64,000 nt of DNA from Marinicellulosiphila megalodicopiae (GTDB lineage: Bacteria > Pseudomonadota > Gammaproteobacteria > Pseudomonadales > Natronospirillaceae). Position 1 is the first letter of the stretch. The number at the start of each line of letters is the position of its first letter. Where the stretch lies: contig NZ_AP023087.1 of the NCBI RefSeq assembly GCF_045862395.1, positions 2,294,001 through 2,358,000 of the forward strand, read 5' to 3'. The notes below the pieces were generated by a model, which saw only the letters and a program-made list of their open reading frames with translations, was not told where the DNA came from and did no database searches. Positions 15,980 through 23,342 of the stretch are shown here, piece by piece. Position numbers and translations under genes: made by a program.

Positions 15980-16188
15980 AAGTATGCGAGTTTTTTCGCA
16001 ATTTCAGGGTGTTTTTTAGAAAAAAAATTGTAAGATTTTTTTTATTGAGTCTTTAGGATTCTAAATCAGAGATTCCTTAAGATTTAATTCAACAATATTT
16101 TTTAGATTTATCGATTTTTTGAATATGAGTGTTCTTGAATAGTAATTGTAAGTTATTACGTTGAAGCATTTTCATATCTAATAGATCA

Positions 16189-16236
16189 AGTATCTGAGTA
16201 TCTGAGTATCTGAGTATCTGAGTATCTAAGTATCTA
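16189..16236. repeat. Tandem octamer array, six units
   Basis: Four copies of AGTATCTG are followed by two of AGTATCTA, head to tail, 48 bases with no gaps. Such short arrays expand and contract by slippage. Confidence 0.9.
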
Positions 16237-16457
16237 TCGAAGTGTAATTTATCCGATTAATCTAAAAAATTGAATCTACATTAAACATTCAATTAAAATG
16301 CATTTCCAACAGATCTACAGCTAGTAATCTATTAAGTGTATTGGTAATAACTTAAGTGAATCAAAAATTGTAATTACAATATGACCAACTAAATTCAATC
16401 GTATTCACCATGATCAAAGGCATTATTCACAAAATAGCATATTCATAAGAACCCAGC

Positions 16458-16567
16458 TAAATATGGAAGTTCTCTCTCTTACCTATCTAATACACACAAT
16501 GTCCAGTACTAAATAGAATTGGACTTTTTTTATAGTAATAGGTAATCTGAGAGTACTTCCATATTTA
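16458..16567. repeat. 30-bp inverted repeat in the leader of the recombinase gene
   Basis: The left arm at 16458-16486 begins TAAATATGGAAGT and ends TTACCTAT. The right arm at 16538-16567 begins ATAGGTAA and ends ACTTCCATATTTA. The arms match at roughly 26 of 30 positions. The 51-base spacer holds a small GTCCA/TGGAC hairpin followed by seven T. The right arm ends 18 bases before the recombinase start, so it could be a recombinase-binding or autoregulatory site. Confidence 0.75.
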
Positions 16568-16585
16568 TATACGCTAGGTATTCTT

Positions 16586-17824
16586 ATGCAAACCCTTAAT
16601 CATCCTTTTCCGTTATTTGATAGCCACAAACGATTTGCCGATGCACAAGATCAAGATTACCCGGACACTCAAAAATTGTTAAAGCCAATATTTGCATCTG
16701 ACTCTAATAAATATGAACATTGGCTTTGGACCAAAGAATACCTGCAGTTTATAGCACGACATAAAGCCACTGGGACATTTGATCGATTTAGAAACGAATG
16801 TGAGCGATTTTTATTATGGTGCTGGTGTTTTAAGTCTGACAAAACTTTGAGCCAACTTAATAAAATCGATATTTTAGAGTATGCAGACTTTTTATGGTCA
16901 CCGCCTAAAGCATGGATCGGCCAAGATGCTAACGCACGACGATTTGAAGAATCTGGCGGTATATTTAAAATCAATCCAAATTGGCGACCGTTTGTGTCAC
17001 GACAATCTAAAGCATCCAAACTTAAATCGCCGTATCACATCAGCCAGTCAACGCTAAATGCCTCATTTGTCGCATTAACCACATTCTTTAATCACTTAAT
17101 TGATTTAGATTTAATTGCCAAAAACCCAATCAAACAAGCTAAAAAAGATTGCCGTCACTTAATGAGAGATACACAAGTACGACAAGTTCATCGATTAAGC
17201 GACCTACAATGGCAGACTGTTCTAGATTGCGCCACTCAAATGGCCGATCAAGACAGTCGATTTGAACGTCATTTATTTCTAATTGCGTCTCTTAAAACCC
17301 TGTATTTACGTATTTCAGAATTAAGTGACCGAGACAATTGGAAACCCGTTATGGGCCATTTTTGGCACAAAGACGGTTATTGGTGGTTAAAAGTTTACGG
17401 TAAAGGCAATAAACTTCGTGATGTTTCAGTCCCTGTTTCATTCTTGCCTTTTTTACAACGTTACCGTGAAAGCCGTAATTTAGGCCCATTACCATTATTA
17501 GATGAAAGCGTAGCGATTATCAGTAAAAACAATTCTCACAAAGGCCTTGGCGCTCGTCAACTGCGCCGTTTTGTACAAGAAGTATTTGATGATGCCTACC
17601 TTAAATTAGTTCAAACGGGCCTGACTTTAGAAGCTAATGAGTTAAAATCGGCCAGTGCCCATTGGCTACGACATACAGGTGCCTCTATGGATATTGAGGA
17701 GAATCGCGATCTTAAGTATTTATCAGAAGATTTAGGTCATGCATCGCTTGCTACTACAGACACCATTTACGTGCAAACAGATATACGCAACCGAGCTGAA
17801 TCAGGAAAATATCGTAAAGTTTAA
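16586..17824 (+). CDS. Solitary tyrosine recombinase/integrase
   Basis: A 412-residue phage-integrase-fold protein. Catalytic residues are in order: Arg in TLYLRISELSD, Lys in VYGKGNKLRDVSV, HxxR in SAHWLRHTGASMD, His in DLGHASLATTDT, and the Tyr nucleophile in TIYVQTD. The N-terminal half has a SAM-like core-binding domain (about residues 50-180, with an insertion around 100-130). No other phage or island gene is adjacent, and it sits directly upstream of dusA in the same orientation. It could be a remnant of a dusA-associated element or a stand-alone recombinase. An AGGTATT site precedes the ATG. Confidence 0.85.
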   Translation: MQTLNHPFPLFDSHKRFADAQDQDYPDTQKLLKPIFASDSNKYEHWLWTKEYLQFIARHKATGTFDRFRNECERFLLWCWCFKSDKTLSQLNKIDILEYADFLWSPPKAWIGQDANARRFEESGGIFKINPNWRPFVSRQSKASKLKSPYHISQSTLNASFVALTTFFNHLIDLDLIAKNPIKQAKKDCRHLMRDTQVRQVHRLSDLQWQTVLDCATQMADQDSRFERHLFLIASLKTLYLRISELSDRDNWKPVMGHFWHKDGYWWLKVYGKGNKLRDVSVPVSFLPFLQRYRESRNLGPLPLLDESVAIISKNNSHKGLGARQLRRFVQEVFDDAYLKLVQTGLTLEANELKSASAHWLRHTGASMDIEENRDLKYLSEDLGHASLATTDTIYVQTDIRNRAESGKYRKV

Positions 17825-17844
17825 ACCAGTTAGTAATGTAGCCT

Positions 17845-17909
17845 AGGGTCGGATCCATTTTTCTTTTACTCTATTTTGATACAAATTTTAAATTTTTGGA
17901 TCCGACCCC
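17845..17909. repeat. Interspersed palindromic repeat, copy F
   Basis: The left end is TAGGGTCGGATCCA and the right end TGGATCCGACCCC, with an AT-rich core, 65 bases. It lies between the recombinase gene and dusA. Confidence 0.85.
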
Positions 17910-18100
17910 TGGCTCATTAATTCTGCTCAATCAATTGAGCAGAACTTTGAACGGGACTTTTAATGCAGGCTAAAACAGGTTCAAAATATTGTTGTTTTTG
18001 TCATCGCGTTTTCAATAGATTAAACCTTATCTCGTCATCTAACTTGTACCTAATTCATAATTCTCTATAATTCGCGCTCATTTTAATTCCGAATCGTTTT

Positions 18101-19069
18101 ATGTCTGACTACCCTCACCGTTTTTCTGTTGCGCCCATGATGAATTGGACCGACCGCAATTGTCGATTTTTTCACCGTCAATTAAGTAAAAATGCATTGC
18201 TGTACACTGAAATGGTCACCACAGGCGCTTTGATTCATGCTGATGCTCATCGATTTTTAAAATATCACGAAGCGGAACATCCAATTGCTTTACAGCTTGG
18301 TGGTAGTGATCCATCTGAACTGGCTCATTGTGCTAAATTAGGTGAAAAATACGGATATGACGAGATTAATTTAAATATAGGCTGCCCATCTGATCGAGTT
18401 CAAAATGGCATGATTGGCGCAATTTTAATGGGTCATAAACAAATAGTGGCTGACGCCGTTAAACAGATGAAAGACGCATCAGATGTACCAGTTGTTGTGA
18501 AACACCGAATTGGGATTGATGATTTTGATTCAGAAGCATTTCTATTTGATTTTGTCGATCATGTTGCTAAAGCCGGTTGTGACACATTTGTTGTTCATGC
18601 TCGTAAAGCAATACTTCAAGGGTTATCTCCAAAAGAGAATCGCGAAGTACCTCCGCTTAATTACCAGCGAGTTTACGATTTAAAGAAAGAATTTAGTAAT
18701 TTAAACATAATCATCAATGGTGGTATTGAAACCACTGAGCAATGTCACGAACATTTAAAATACTGTGATGGCGTGATGTTAGGTCGCAAAGCGTATCACG
18801 ACCCTAGATTATTAATGCAGGTTGATCATGAATTTTATGGTGATTCAGAACCAGATGTAGATCAAATTGTTCGTGATGCGATTGCGCAAGTTAAGCAATA
18901 TATTCAATCAGAAGAAATACCAATTAAGTACATTACTAGACACATGCTTGGGCTTTTTTCGTCCGTAAAAGGCGCAAAACAATATCGACGTCATTTAAGC
19001 GAATACGCACCACAGTGTGGTAATCGAATTGATGTATTGTGTGATGCGCTAAGATTTGTTGGGTATTGA
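18101..19069 (+). CDS. dusA: tRNA-dihydrouridine(20/20a) synthase DusA
   Basis: A 322-residue flavoenzyme that reduces uridine 20/20a in the tRNA D-loop with NADPH. The start RFSVAPMMNWTDRNCRFFHRQ is the DusA signature, followed by LQLGGSDPSELAHCAKLGEKYGYDEINLNIGCPSDRV with the catalytic Cys in GCPS. FVVHARKAILQGLSPKENREVPPLNY distinguishes DusA from DusB and DusC. The length is normal. The 5' end of dusA is a known attachment site for some prophages and islands, which makes the recombinase gene immediately upstream notable. It converges with the CobW-type gene across repeat copy G. Confidence 0.94.
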   Translation: MSDYPHRFSVAPMMNWTDRNCRFFHRQLSKNALLYTEMVTTGALIHADAHRFLKYHEAEHPIALQLGGSDPSELAHCAKLGEKYGYDEINLNIGCPSDRVQNGMIGAILMGHKQIVADAVKQMKDASDVPVVVKHRIGIDDFDSEAFLFDFVDHVAKAGCDTFVVHARKAILQGLSPKENREVPPLNYQRVYDLKKEFSNLNIIINGGIETTEQCHEHLKYCDGVMLGRKAYHDPRLLMQVDHEFYGDSEPDVDQIVRDAIAQVKQYIQSEEIPIKYITRHMLGLFSSVKGAKQYRRHLSEYAPQCGNRIDVLCDALRFVGY

Positions 19070-19128
19070 TTTAAATTTCATTCAAAAAACTGACTTTTAT
19101 TTAAATATAAGACTGGTTTGCATAGATT

Positions 19129-19195
19129 GGGGCCAGATCCATTTTTAAATTATCACCTGGTTTACTGTCATTTTTAATTTTTTGGATCCGACCCT
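19129..19195. repeat. Interspersed palindromic repeat, copy G
   Basis: The left end GGGGCCAGATCCA and right end TGGATCCGACCCT are diverged from the consensus. It lies in the convergent gap between dusA and the CobW-family gene, where it may fold as a terminator-like stem. Confidence 0.75.
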
Positions 19196-19214
19196 TGGAT
19201 TAAAAACACCTTCA

Positions 19215-20279
19215 TTATGAATTCGCAGCACTAAGAATTAATGCCTCAAGATTGATTACGCAGATGGGTTGATTGCTTATCAATTGGAACCTGGATTCCG
19301 TTATTTCATCTTCAGAGTAATTTTGAGATATTACAGAATCCACACCATTTATGATGAGTGTTTTATTTTGAATCTTTACTACTGCTTTTATTCTAATAAC
19401 CTCCAAACCTAATAATTCATTAAAAAGTATATTCTCGTCAAACATAAAACTTTGATCAAATATCAATCCAACGGCAAAGAATCCTTCTATATTTTGCTCA
19501 AACGTTTGAATGGCTTTTTTAGTCTGATTAGGCTGAAAATCCATAAAGTCTATTGAATCGTCTTGCGATTTTAAACCTGTAGTATTCAAAAGTAGATTGA
19601 GTTTGGGCTGGGTTATGTTTAATTGAGGCTTAAATTTGGATAATAACTCCTGATCAATGCGCCCTCGCTGAGTTTGAACAATCAATTCTGAGACAATATT
19701 TTTTTGAATCATCCAGTTTTTAAATAAAGCAACATCTGCATATTCAAATACATCTTGTTTATTACACACCACCACATTGGCTACGGATATTTGGGTGGTA
19801 AACAGTTCATGTTCTGCATATCTAGCATCTTTGACTTTACGTGGATCCACAACTGTAAATACAGTTTGCAGGTTGATATAGGGCAATATCGCTAATTGAT
19901 TAATGATTTGTTTGGGATGACCTAACCCGGTAGGTTCAATTATAAGTCGATCAGGTGATTTGTTTTGTTGTTTAAGTAATTGAACCAAGGCTACTTGAAA
20001 CGGCACTCCATTAGCACAACACAAACAGCCACCCGCTATTTGGCTAATTTGAATCTGCCCTTTTTTGGATGAACCATCCGTTAAGTTTGATTCAATGATT
20101 TGATCATCTAACCCGACATCGCCAAATTCATTAATTAATACCACCCAGTGTTCATCGTTATTTTTATGAGTGATTAATGATCGAATTAAGGTGGATTTAC
20201 CGGATCCTAAAAATCCAGTTACAATGTTAGTTGGCACTTTGTTTATTGGTGAGGTTTTGGTTAGTTTTAAAACAGTCAT
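19215..20279 (-). CDS. CobW/YjiA-family G3E GTPase, putative metallochaperone
   Basis: 354 residues. The GTPase domain has the P-loop VTGFLGSGKSTLI (about residues 20-32), the metal-binding GGCLCCANG motif, the EPTGLGHP switch and the VVCNKQDV base-recognition motif. The C-terminal CobW_C domain follows (about 230-350). G3E GTPases deliver Zn, Co or Ni to client enzymes. No Zur box, His-rich loop or client gene is obvious here. The CbiX-type chelatase lies 17 kb away, so a link is not implied. The gene is monocistronic on the minus strand. Confidence 0.85.
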   Translation of the reverse strand: MTVLKLTKTSPINKVPTNIVTGFLGSGKSTLIRSLITHKNNDEHWVVLINEFGDVGLDDQIIESNLTDGSSKKGQIQISQIAGGCLCCANGVPFQVALVQLLKQQNKSPDRLIIEPTGLGHPKQIINQLAILPYINLQTVFTVVDPRKVKDARYAEHELFTTQISVANVVVCNKQDVFEYADVALFKNWMIQKNIVSELIVQTQRGRIDQELLSKFKPQLNITQPKLNLLLNTTGLKSQDDSIDFMDFQPNQTKKAIQTFEQNIEGFFAVGLIFDQSFMFDENILFNELLGLEVIRIKAVVKIQNKTLIINGVDSVISQNYSEDEITESRFQLISNQPICVINLEALILSAANS

Positions 20280-20368
20280 ATTGAGTTAGAATGATAAAAC
20301 CCAATTATCAATGATTAAATGGAAGATGACTACAGAATATCTTTTATTCGTTTAAATAATAAAATTGA

Positions 20369-21493
20369 TTACTCATCTTGATTAAATAACTCATATAACA
20401 TTTCTAAAATAGTACTTAAACTTGATTCAAATTCTTGGCTATTGCCACGAGTTTCTTCAATTTTTGAAGACGCGCCATATGCAAGCTCCATTAATGCTTT
20501 CTCTTGATCTTCTTCTAAACCTAATCTAAATAGTTCACTTTCTAAATTAACGATTAAATCCAGCATGGTTGTACGAATATGACTATCATGTTTCACAAAC
20601 TTTGATTTTATGGATTCAATTTGTTGTTCAGTCATTTCAATTACACGACTTAAAACAATATTTCGATTTTTATTTAAAGCTGTATTTGCTTTAATCGTTT
20701 GAATTCTGCCATCTGCAATGCTAATTAAAACAGCTAAATGATCATTAATACGGCCATAACGGCTTTCGTCATCAATTGGCATATTTTTGATTAATAAGGA
20801 TAAATTATCACTTTTTACTATCGTTCTGATGCCGAAATGGGTTATTCGGTCATTAATTGCTGTTGTTTTTATCAATAACCTTGCTTCAATAGATTGTTCA
20901 TCGCAACCATAAAAAACATTCGGTGTATTTGGAATGAATGCACATGAAGATAAGCCAAATTCTTCGGATATTTTGCAAATTTTTTCGGCCATTTTACTTA
21001 GTGAATCCGCTTCTAATGTTGAAGTCACAAAATTTATGACCTGACCTAATTCACTACTGGATGTCATTGCTTCCATTGCAACATTCATAGCATCGGTGGC
21101 TTCTTGTTTTATACGCTTCATTAAACCGGTTTTACCTAAATTTTCGTGAATTTTTTTAAGTAAATCTTCCTCTACTACAGGTTTAATTAAATATTCGTCG
21201 CCGCCGGCCTCAAACCCTGCCAAACGTTCTTCAGCTGTATCTAATCCAGAAACAAAAATCACAGGAATTGAATTAGTAGATTCGTGGCTTTTTAATTTAA
21301 CACAGGTTTCATGTCCATCCATTCCAGGCATATTAACATCAAGCAATATTAAATCGGGTTGATGCGCTTCAACTTGATCTAAACAAGCTTGGCCAGAATC
21401 TGCTTCAATCAAATCATAATTTGACTCTAAAATAGCAGTTAGAACCATTCTATTCATTTCACTATCATCAACTACTAAAATTGTATTTCTCAC
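20369..21493 (-). CDS. Response regulator with REC and GAF-like/helical C-terminal region
   Basis: 374 residues. The N-terminal receiver domain is complete: acidic pair in LVVDDSEMN, phosphoacceptor Asp at about residue 52 in LILLDVNMPGMDG, Ser in IFVSGLD and Lys in YLIKPV. A helical linker and a region of about 150 residues with GAF-like pattern follow (DSLSKMAEKICKISEEFGLS), then a helical C-terminus. There is no DNA-binding, GGDEF or EAL domain, so output is probably by protein contact. It lies divergent to flgB, where cheV or flgAMN often sit in related bacteria, so a motility role is plausible but unproven. Confidence 0.75.
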   Translation of the reverse strand: MRNTILVVDDSEMNRMVLTAILESNYDLIEADSGQACLDQVEAHQPDLILLDVNMPGMDGHETCVKLKSHESTNSIPVIFVSGLDTAEERLAGFEAGGDEYLIKPVVEEDLLKKIHENLGKTGLMKRIKQEATDAMNVAMEAMTSSSELGQVINFVTSTLEADSLSKMAEKICKISEEFGLSSCAFIPNTPNVFYGCDEQSIEARLLIKTTAINDRITHFGIRTIVKSDNLSLLIKNMPIDDESRYGRINDHLAVLISIADGRIQTIKANTALNKNRNIVLSRVIEMTEQQIESIKSKFVKHDSHIRTTMLDLIVNLESELFRLGLEEDQEKALMELAYGASSKIEETRGNSQEFESSLSTILEMLYELFNQDE

Positions 21494-21689
21494 TAGAAAC
21501 CTGCTTATTTATTTTTATAGATATATTGAGTGTAGATCGATTGTTTAAGGAAAACTGATTTTAACGTCCCTTGATTGTGAAAAATTGTAACGGCAATCCC
21601 CTGCCTAATCTGTTTCATTTGCCAACTATTACATTGCCGTAATTCACTCAATTCACTGTAACCTATTGATTTTAAATAAATTATATATT

Positions 21690-21705
21690 TGGCACAGCTT
21701 ATGCT
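21690..21705 (+). promoter_or_regulatory. Sigma-54 promoter of flgBCDE
   Basis: TGGCAC-A-GCTT-ATGC-T fits the RpoN pattern TGGCAC-R-N4-TTGC-W with one mismatch. The -24 GG is at 21691-21692 and the -12 GC at 21703-21704. It lies about 37 bases before the flgB start, as expected for a FleQ/FlrC-class flagellar operon. Confidence 0.8.
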
Positions 21706-21741
21706 TTTTGCTAAACAACAACATTGATACAGAAGATGGTT

Positions 21742-22140
21742 ATGTCAGCATTAGGTTTTCAAAATTCATTAGGTATACACCAAACGGCATTATTAACTCG
21801 TGCAGAACGATCTGAAATTTTAGCCAACAATTTAGCTAACTCAGATACCCCTGGGTTTAAATCCAGAGATATGGATTTTCAAGCAGTGTTAAAAGGTGAA
21901 GTTCGAAAACACTCATCGTTAGCTGTGAATCAAACCCATAACGGACATTTACCAGGAGTTGGTTTTGCAGATTTTGATCTGCTTTATCGTACTCCTACAC
22001 AACCATCCTTAGATGGCAATACTGTTGATGATAATTTAGAAAATAGCGAATTCACTAAAAATGCAATGGGCTATAACGCCAGTTTTGAATTTTTAAATGG
22101 CCGTTTTAAAGGGCTAGTTAATGCGATTCGAGGGGAATAA
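21742..22140 (+). CDS. flgB: Flagellar proximal rod protein FlgB
   Basis: Rod component that links the MS ring and export apparatus to the axial rod. It has about 132 residues. The conserved N-terminus is SLGIHQTALLTRAERSEILA, followed by the family motif NNLANSDTPGFKSRDMDF. The C-terminal helix ends NASFEFLNGRFKGLVNAIRG. I start at the ATG at 21742, since FlgB proteins begin six to eight residues before the LGIHQ block and AGAAG lies upstream; ATG 21736 is possible. It is the first gene of flgBCDE, overlapping flgC by one base. Confidence 0.93.
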   Translation: MSALGFQNSLGIHQTALLTRAERSEILANNLANSDTPGFKSRDMDFQAVLKGEVRKHSSLAVNQTHNGHLPGVGFADFDLLYRTPTQPSLDGNTVDDNLENSEFTKNAMGYNASFEFLNGRFKGLVNAIRGE

Positions 22141-22583
22141 TGATGTCTTTAAGTAATGTTATAAATATCGCTGGTACTGGCATGAATGCCCAAAGTATTC
22201 GCTTGAATACGACTGCATCTAATATCGCTAATGCTCAAACGGTATCTTCAAGTATTGATGAAACCTACCGAGCAAGAAAACCGGTTTTTCAACTCCTACA
22301 AAAGCAATTTCATGATTCAAATTTTAGTGAAATGTACAGTGAAGATAATGTCGGTAATGGCGTAAAAGTCGGTGGCATTATTGAAAAAGACGATCCTTTG
22401 GATATTCGATACGACCCGACTCACCCAATGGCAGATACTGAAGGTTATGTGTTTTATCCTAATGTGAACGTCGTGGAAGAAATGGCGGATATGATTTCAT
22501 CTCAGCGCAGTTTTACAGTAAACGTTGAAGTATTTAATACCGCAAAAACCATGCTTCAAAAAACATTAACGATGGGTAAATAA
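22140..22583 (+). CDS. flgC: Flagellar proximal rod protein FlgC
   Basis: Rod protein, 147 residues. It starts with a double Met then LSNVINIAGTGMNAQSIRLN and the rod/hook-family motif TTASNIANAQTV. The C-terminus VNVVEEMADMISSQRSFTVN is the conserved axial-protein helix. It polymerises with FlgB, FlgF and FliE to form the proximal rod and is exported without a cleaved signal. It overlaps flgB by one base and lies 10 bases before flgD. Confidence 0.94.
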   Translation: MMSLSNVINIAGTGMNAQSIRLNTTASNIANAQTVSSSIDETYRARKPVFQLLQKQFHDSNFSEMYSEDNVGNGVKVGGIIEKDDPLDIRYDPTHPMADTEGYVFYPNVNVVEEMADMISSQRSFTVNVEVFNTAKTMLQKTLTMGK

Positions 22584-22593
22584 GGAGTAATTT

Positions 22594-23328
22594 ATGGCTG
22601 ATGTAACAAGTGTACAAAGCTCCGTTCTTGATCAATATGCGTTAGTTGATCCAAATAAAACCAAATCTAATGAAATGGGACGTGACCAGTTTTTAGAACT
22701 AATGATTGCTCAATTGAATAATCAGAACCCTTTAGAGCCTAAAGAAAATGGCGATTTTATTGCGCAGTTAGCTCAGTTTTCGACCGTTGAAGGCATCGAA
22801 AGCATGGGGACAAGTTTGGATGATATGTCTGCAAACTTTAAATCCAACCAAGCCATTCAGGCCTCTAGTTTGGTGGGTAAACATGTCACCATCGAAGGGA
22901 AAACCGATACGGATTTAAACTGGGGTGAATACATTTATGGCAGTGTCGAAATACCAGCTGGCATGGATAATTTGCACTTACAAATTATCAACGAGAAAGG
23001 CGATAAAGTTGAGGATATTTCCTTGGGATATCAGTCAAATGGTGAATCTCGTTTTATTTGGAATGGTGCGCAACTTGAGTTTAACGATGACATGATTGAT
23101 ATCGATTTAAGTAAGTTAGAGACAGATGAAGAAGGTCGCCCTATTCCCCATGCGGAAGGAAATTACCAGTTCAAATTGGTGGGCACCAGCGAAGGACAGC
23201 AGCAAGAAATGGCTATCTCAATGAGCGCTCGAGTGGACTCAGTTTCCATCACCGGCGGCTCAGAGTTAGTACTTAATTTATCAGGTAATGAAACCACTTC
23301 ATTGCTTAATGTAAAACAAATTAATTGA
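22594..23328 (+). CDS. flgD: Flagellar hook assembly scaffold FlgD
   Basis: Hook-capping protein, 244 residues. The family signature MGRDQFLELMIAQLNNQNPLEPKENGDFIAQLAQFSTVEG occupies about residues 28-67. The middle and C-terminal parts hold the FlgD Ig-like and Tudor-like domains (GESRFIWNGAQLEF, then EGNYQFKLVG). FlgD caps the growing hook and leaves when FlgK adds. Length is normal even though its client FlgE here is giant, so the cap itself has not expanded. Confidence 0.93.
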   Translation: MADVTSVQSSVLDQYALVDPNKTKSNEMGRDQFLELMIAQLNNQNPLEPKENGDFIAQLAQFSTVEGIESMGTSLDDMSANFKSNQAIQASSLVGKHVTIEGKTDTDLNWGEYIYGSVEIPAGMDNLHLQIINEKGDKVEDISLGYQSNGESRFIWNGAQLEFNDDMIDIDLSKLETDEEGRPIPHAEGNYQFKLVGTSEGQQQEMAISMSARVDSVSITGGSELVLNLSGNETTSLLNVKQIN

Positions 23329-23342
23329 TCGCGGAGTAATGT

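Larger units (their letters stand above)
14900..16081 (+). mobile_element. IS5-family insertion sequence, apparently complete
   Basis: Imperfect terminal inverted repeats bracket one transposase gene: the left end reads CTTAAGGAAACTCTGTTTA and the reverse complement of the right end reads CTTAAGGAATCTCTGATTTA. CTTAAG is present at both outer edges; it is either part of the repeat or a target duplication. Total length is about 1.18 kb, normal for the IS5 group. The 3' untranslated part is long (about 150 bases) and holds two overlapping hairpins. With an intact transposase and recognisable ends it may still be mobile. Confidence 0.8.
16082..16585. other. AT-rich region with tandem octamers and inverted-repeat leader
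   Basis: About 500 bases between the IS element and the recombinase gene. It contains the octamer array at 16189-16236 and the inverted-repeat leader at 16458-16567, listed separately. No gene is seen. Confidence 0.6.

Noticed and set aside
16586..19069. Intact prophage or genomic island at dusA
   Set aside because: There is only a recombinase gene; no structural, replication or cargo genes, and no clear dusA-end direct repeat was found.
9220..19195. CRISPR array
   Set aside because: The repeats are inverted-end palindromes at irregular distances of tens to thousands of bases; there are no uniform spacers and no cas genes.
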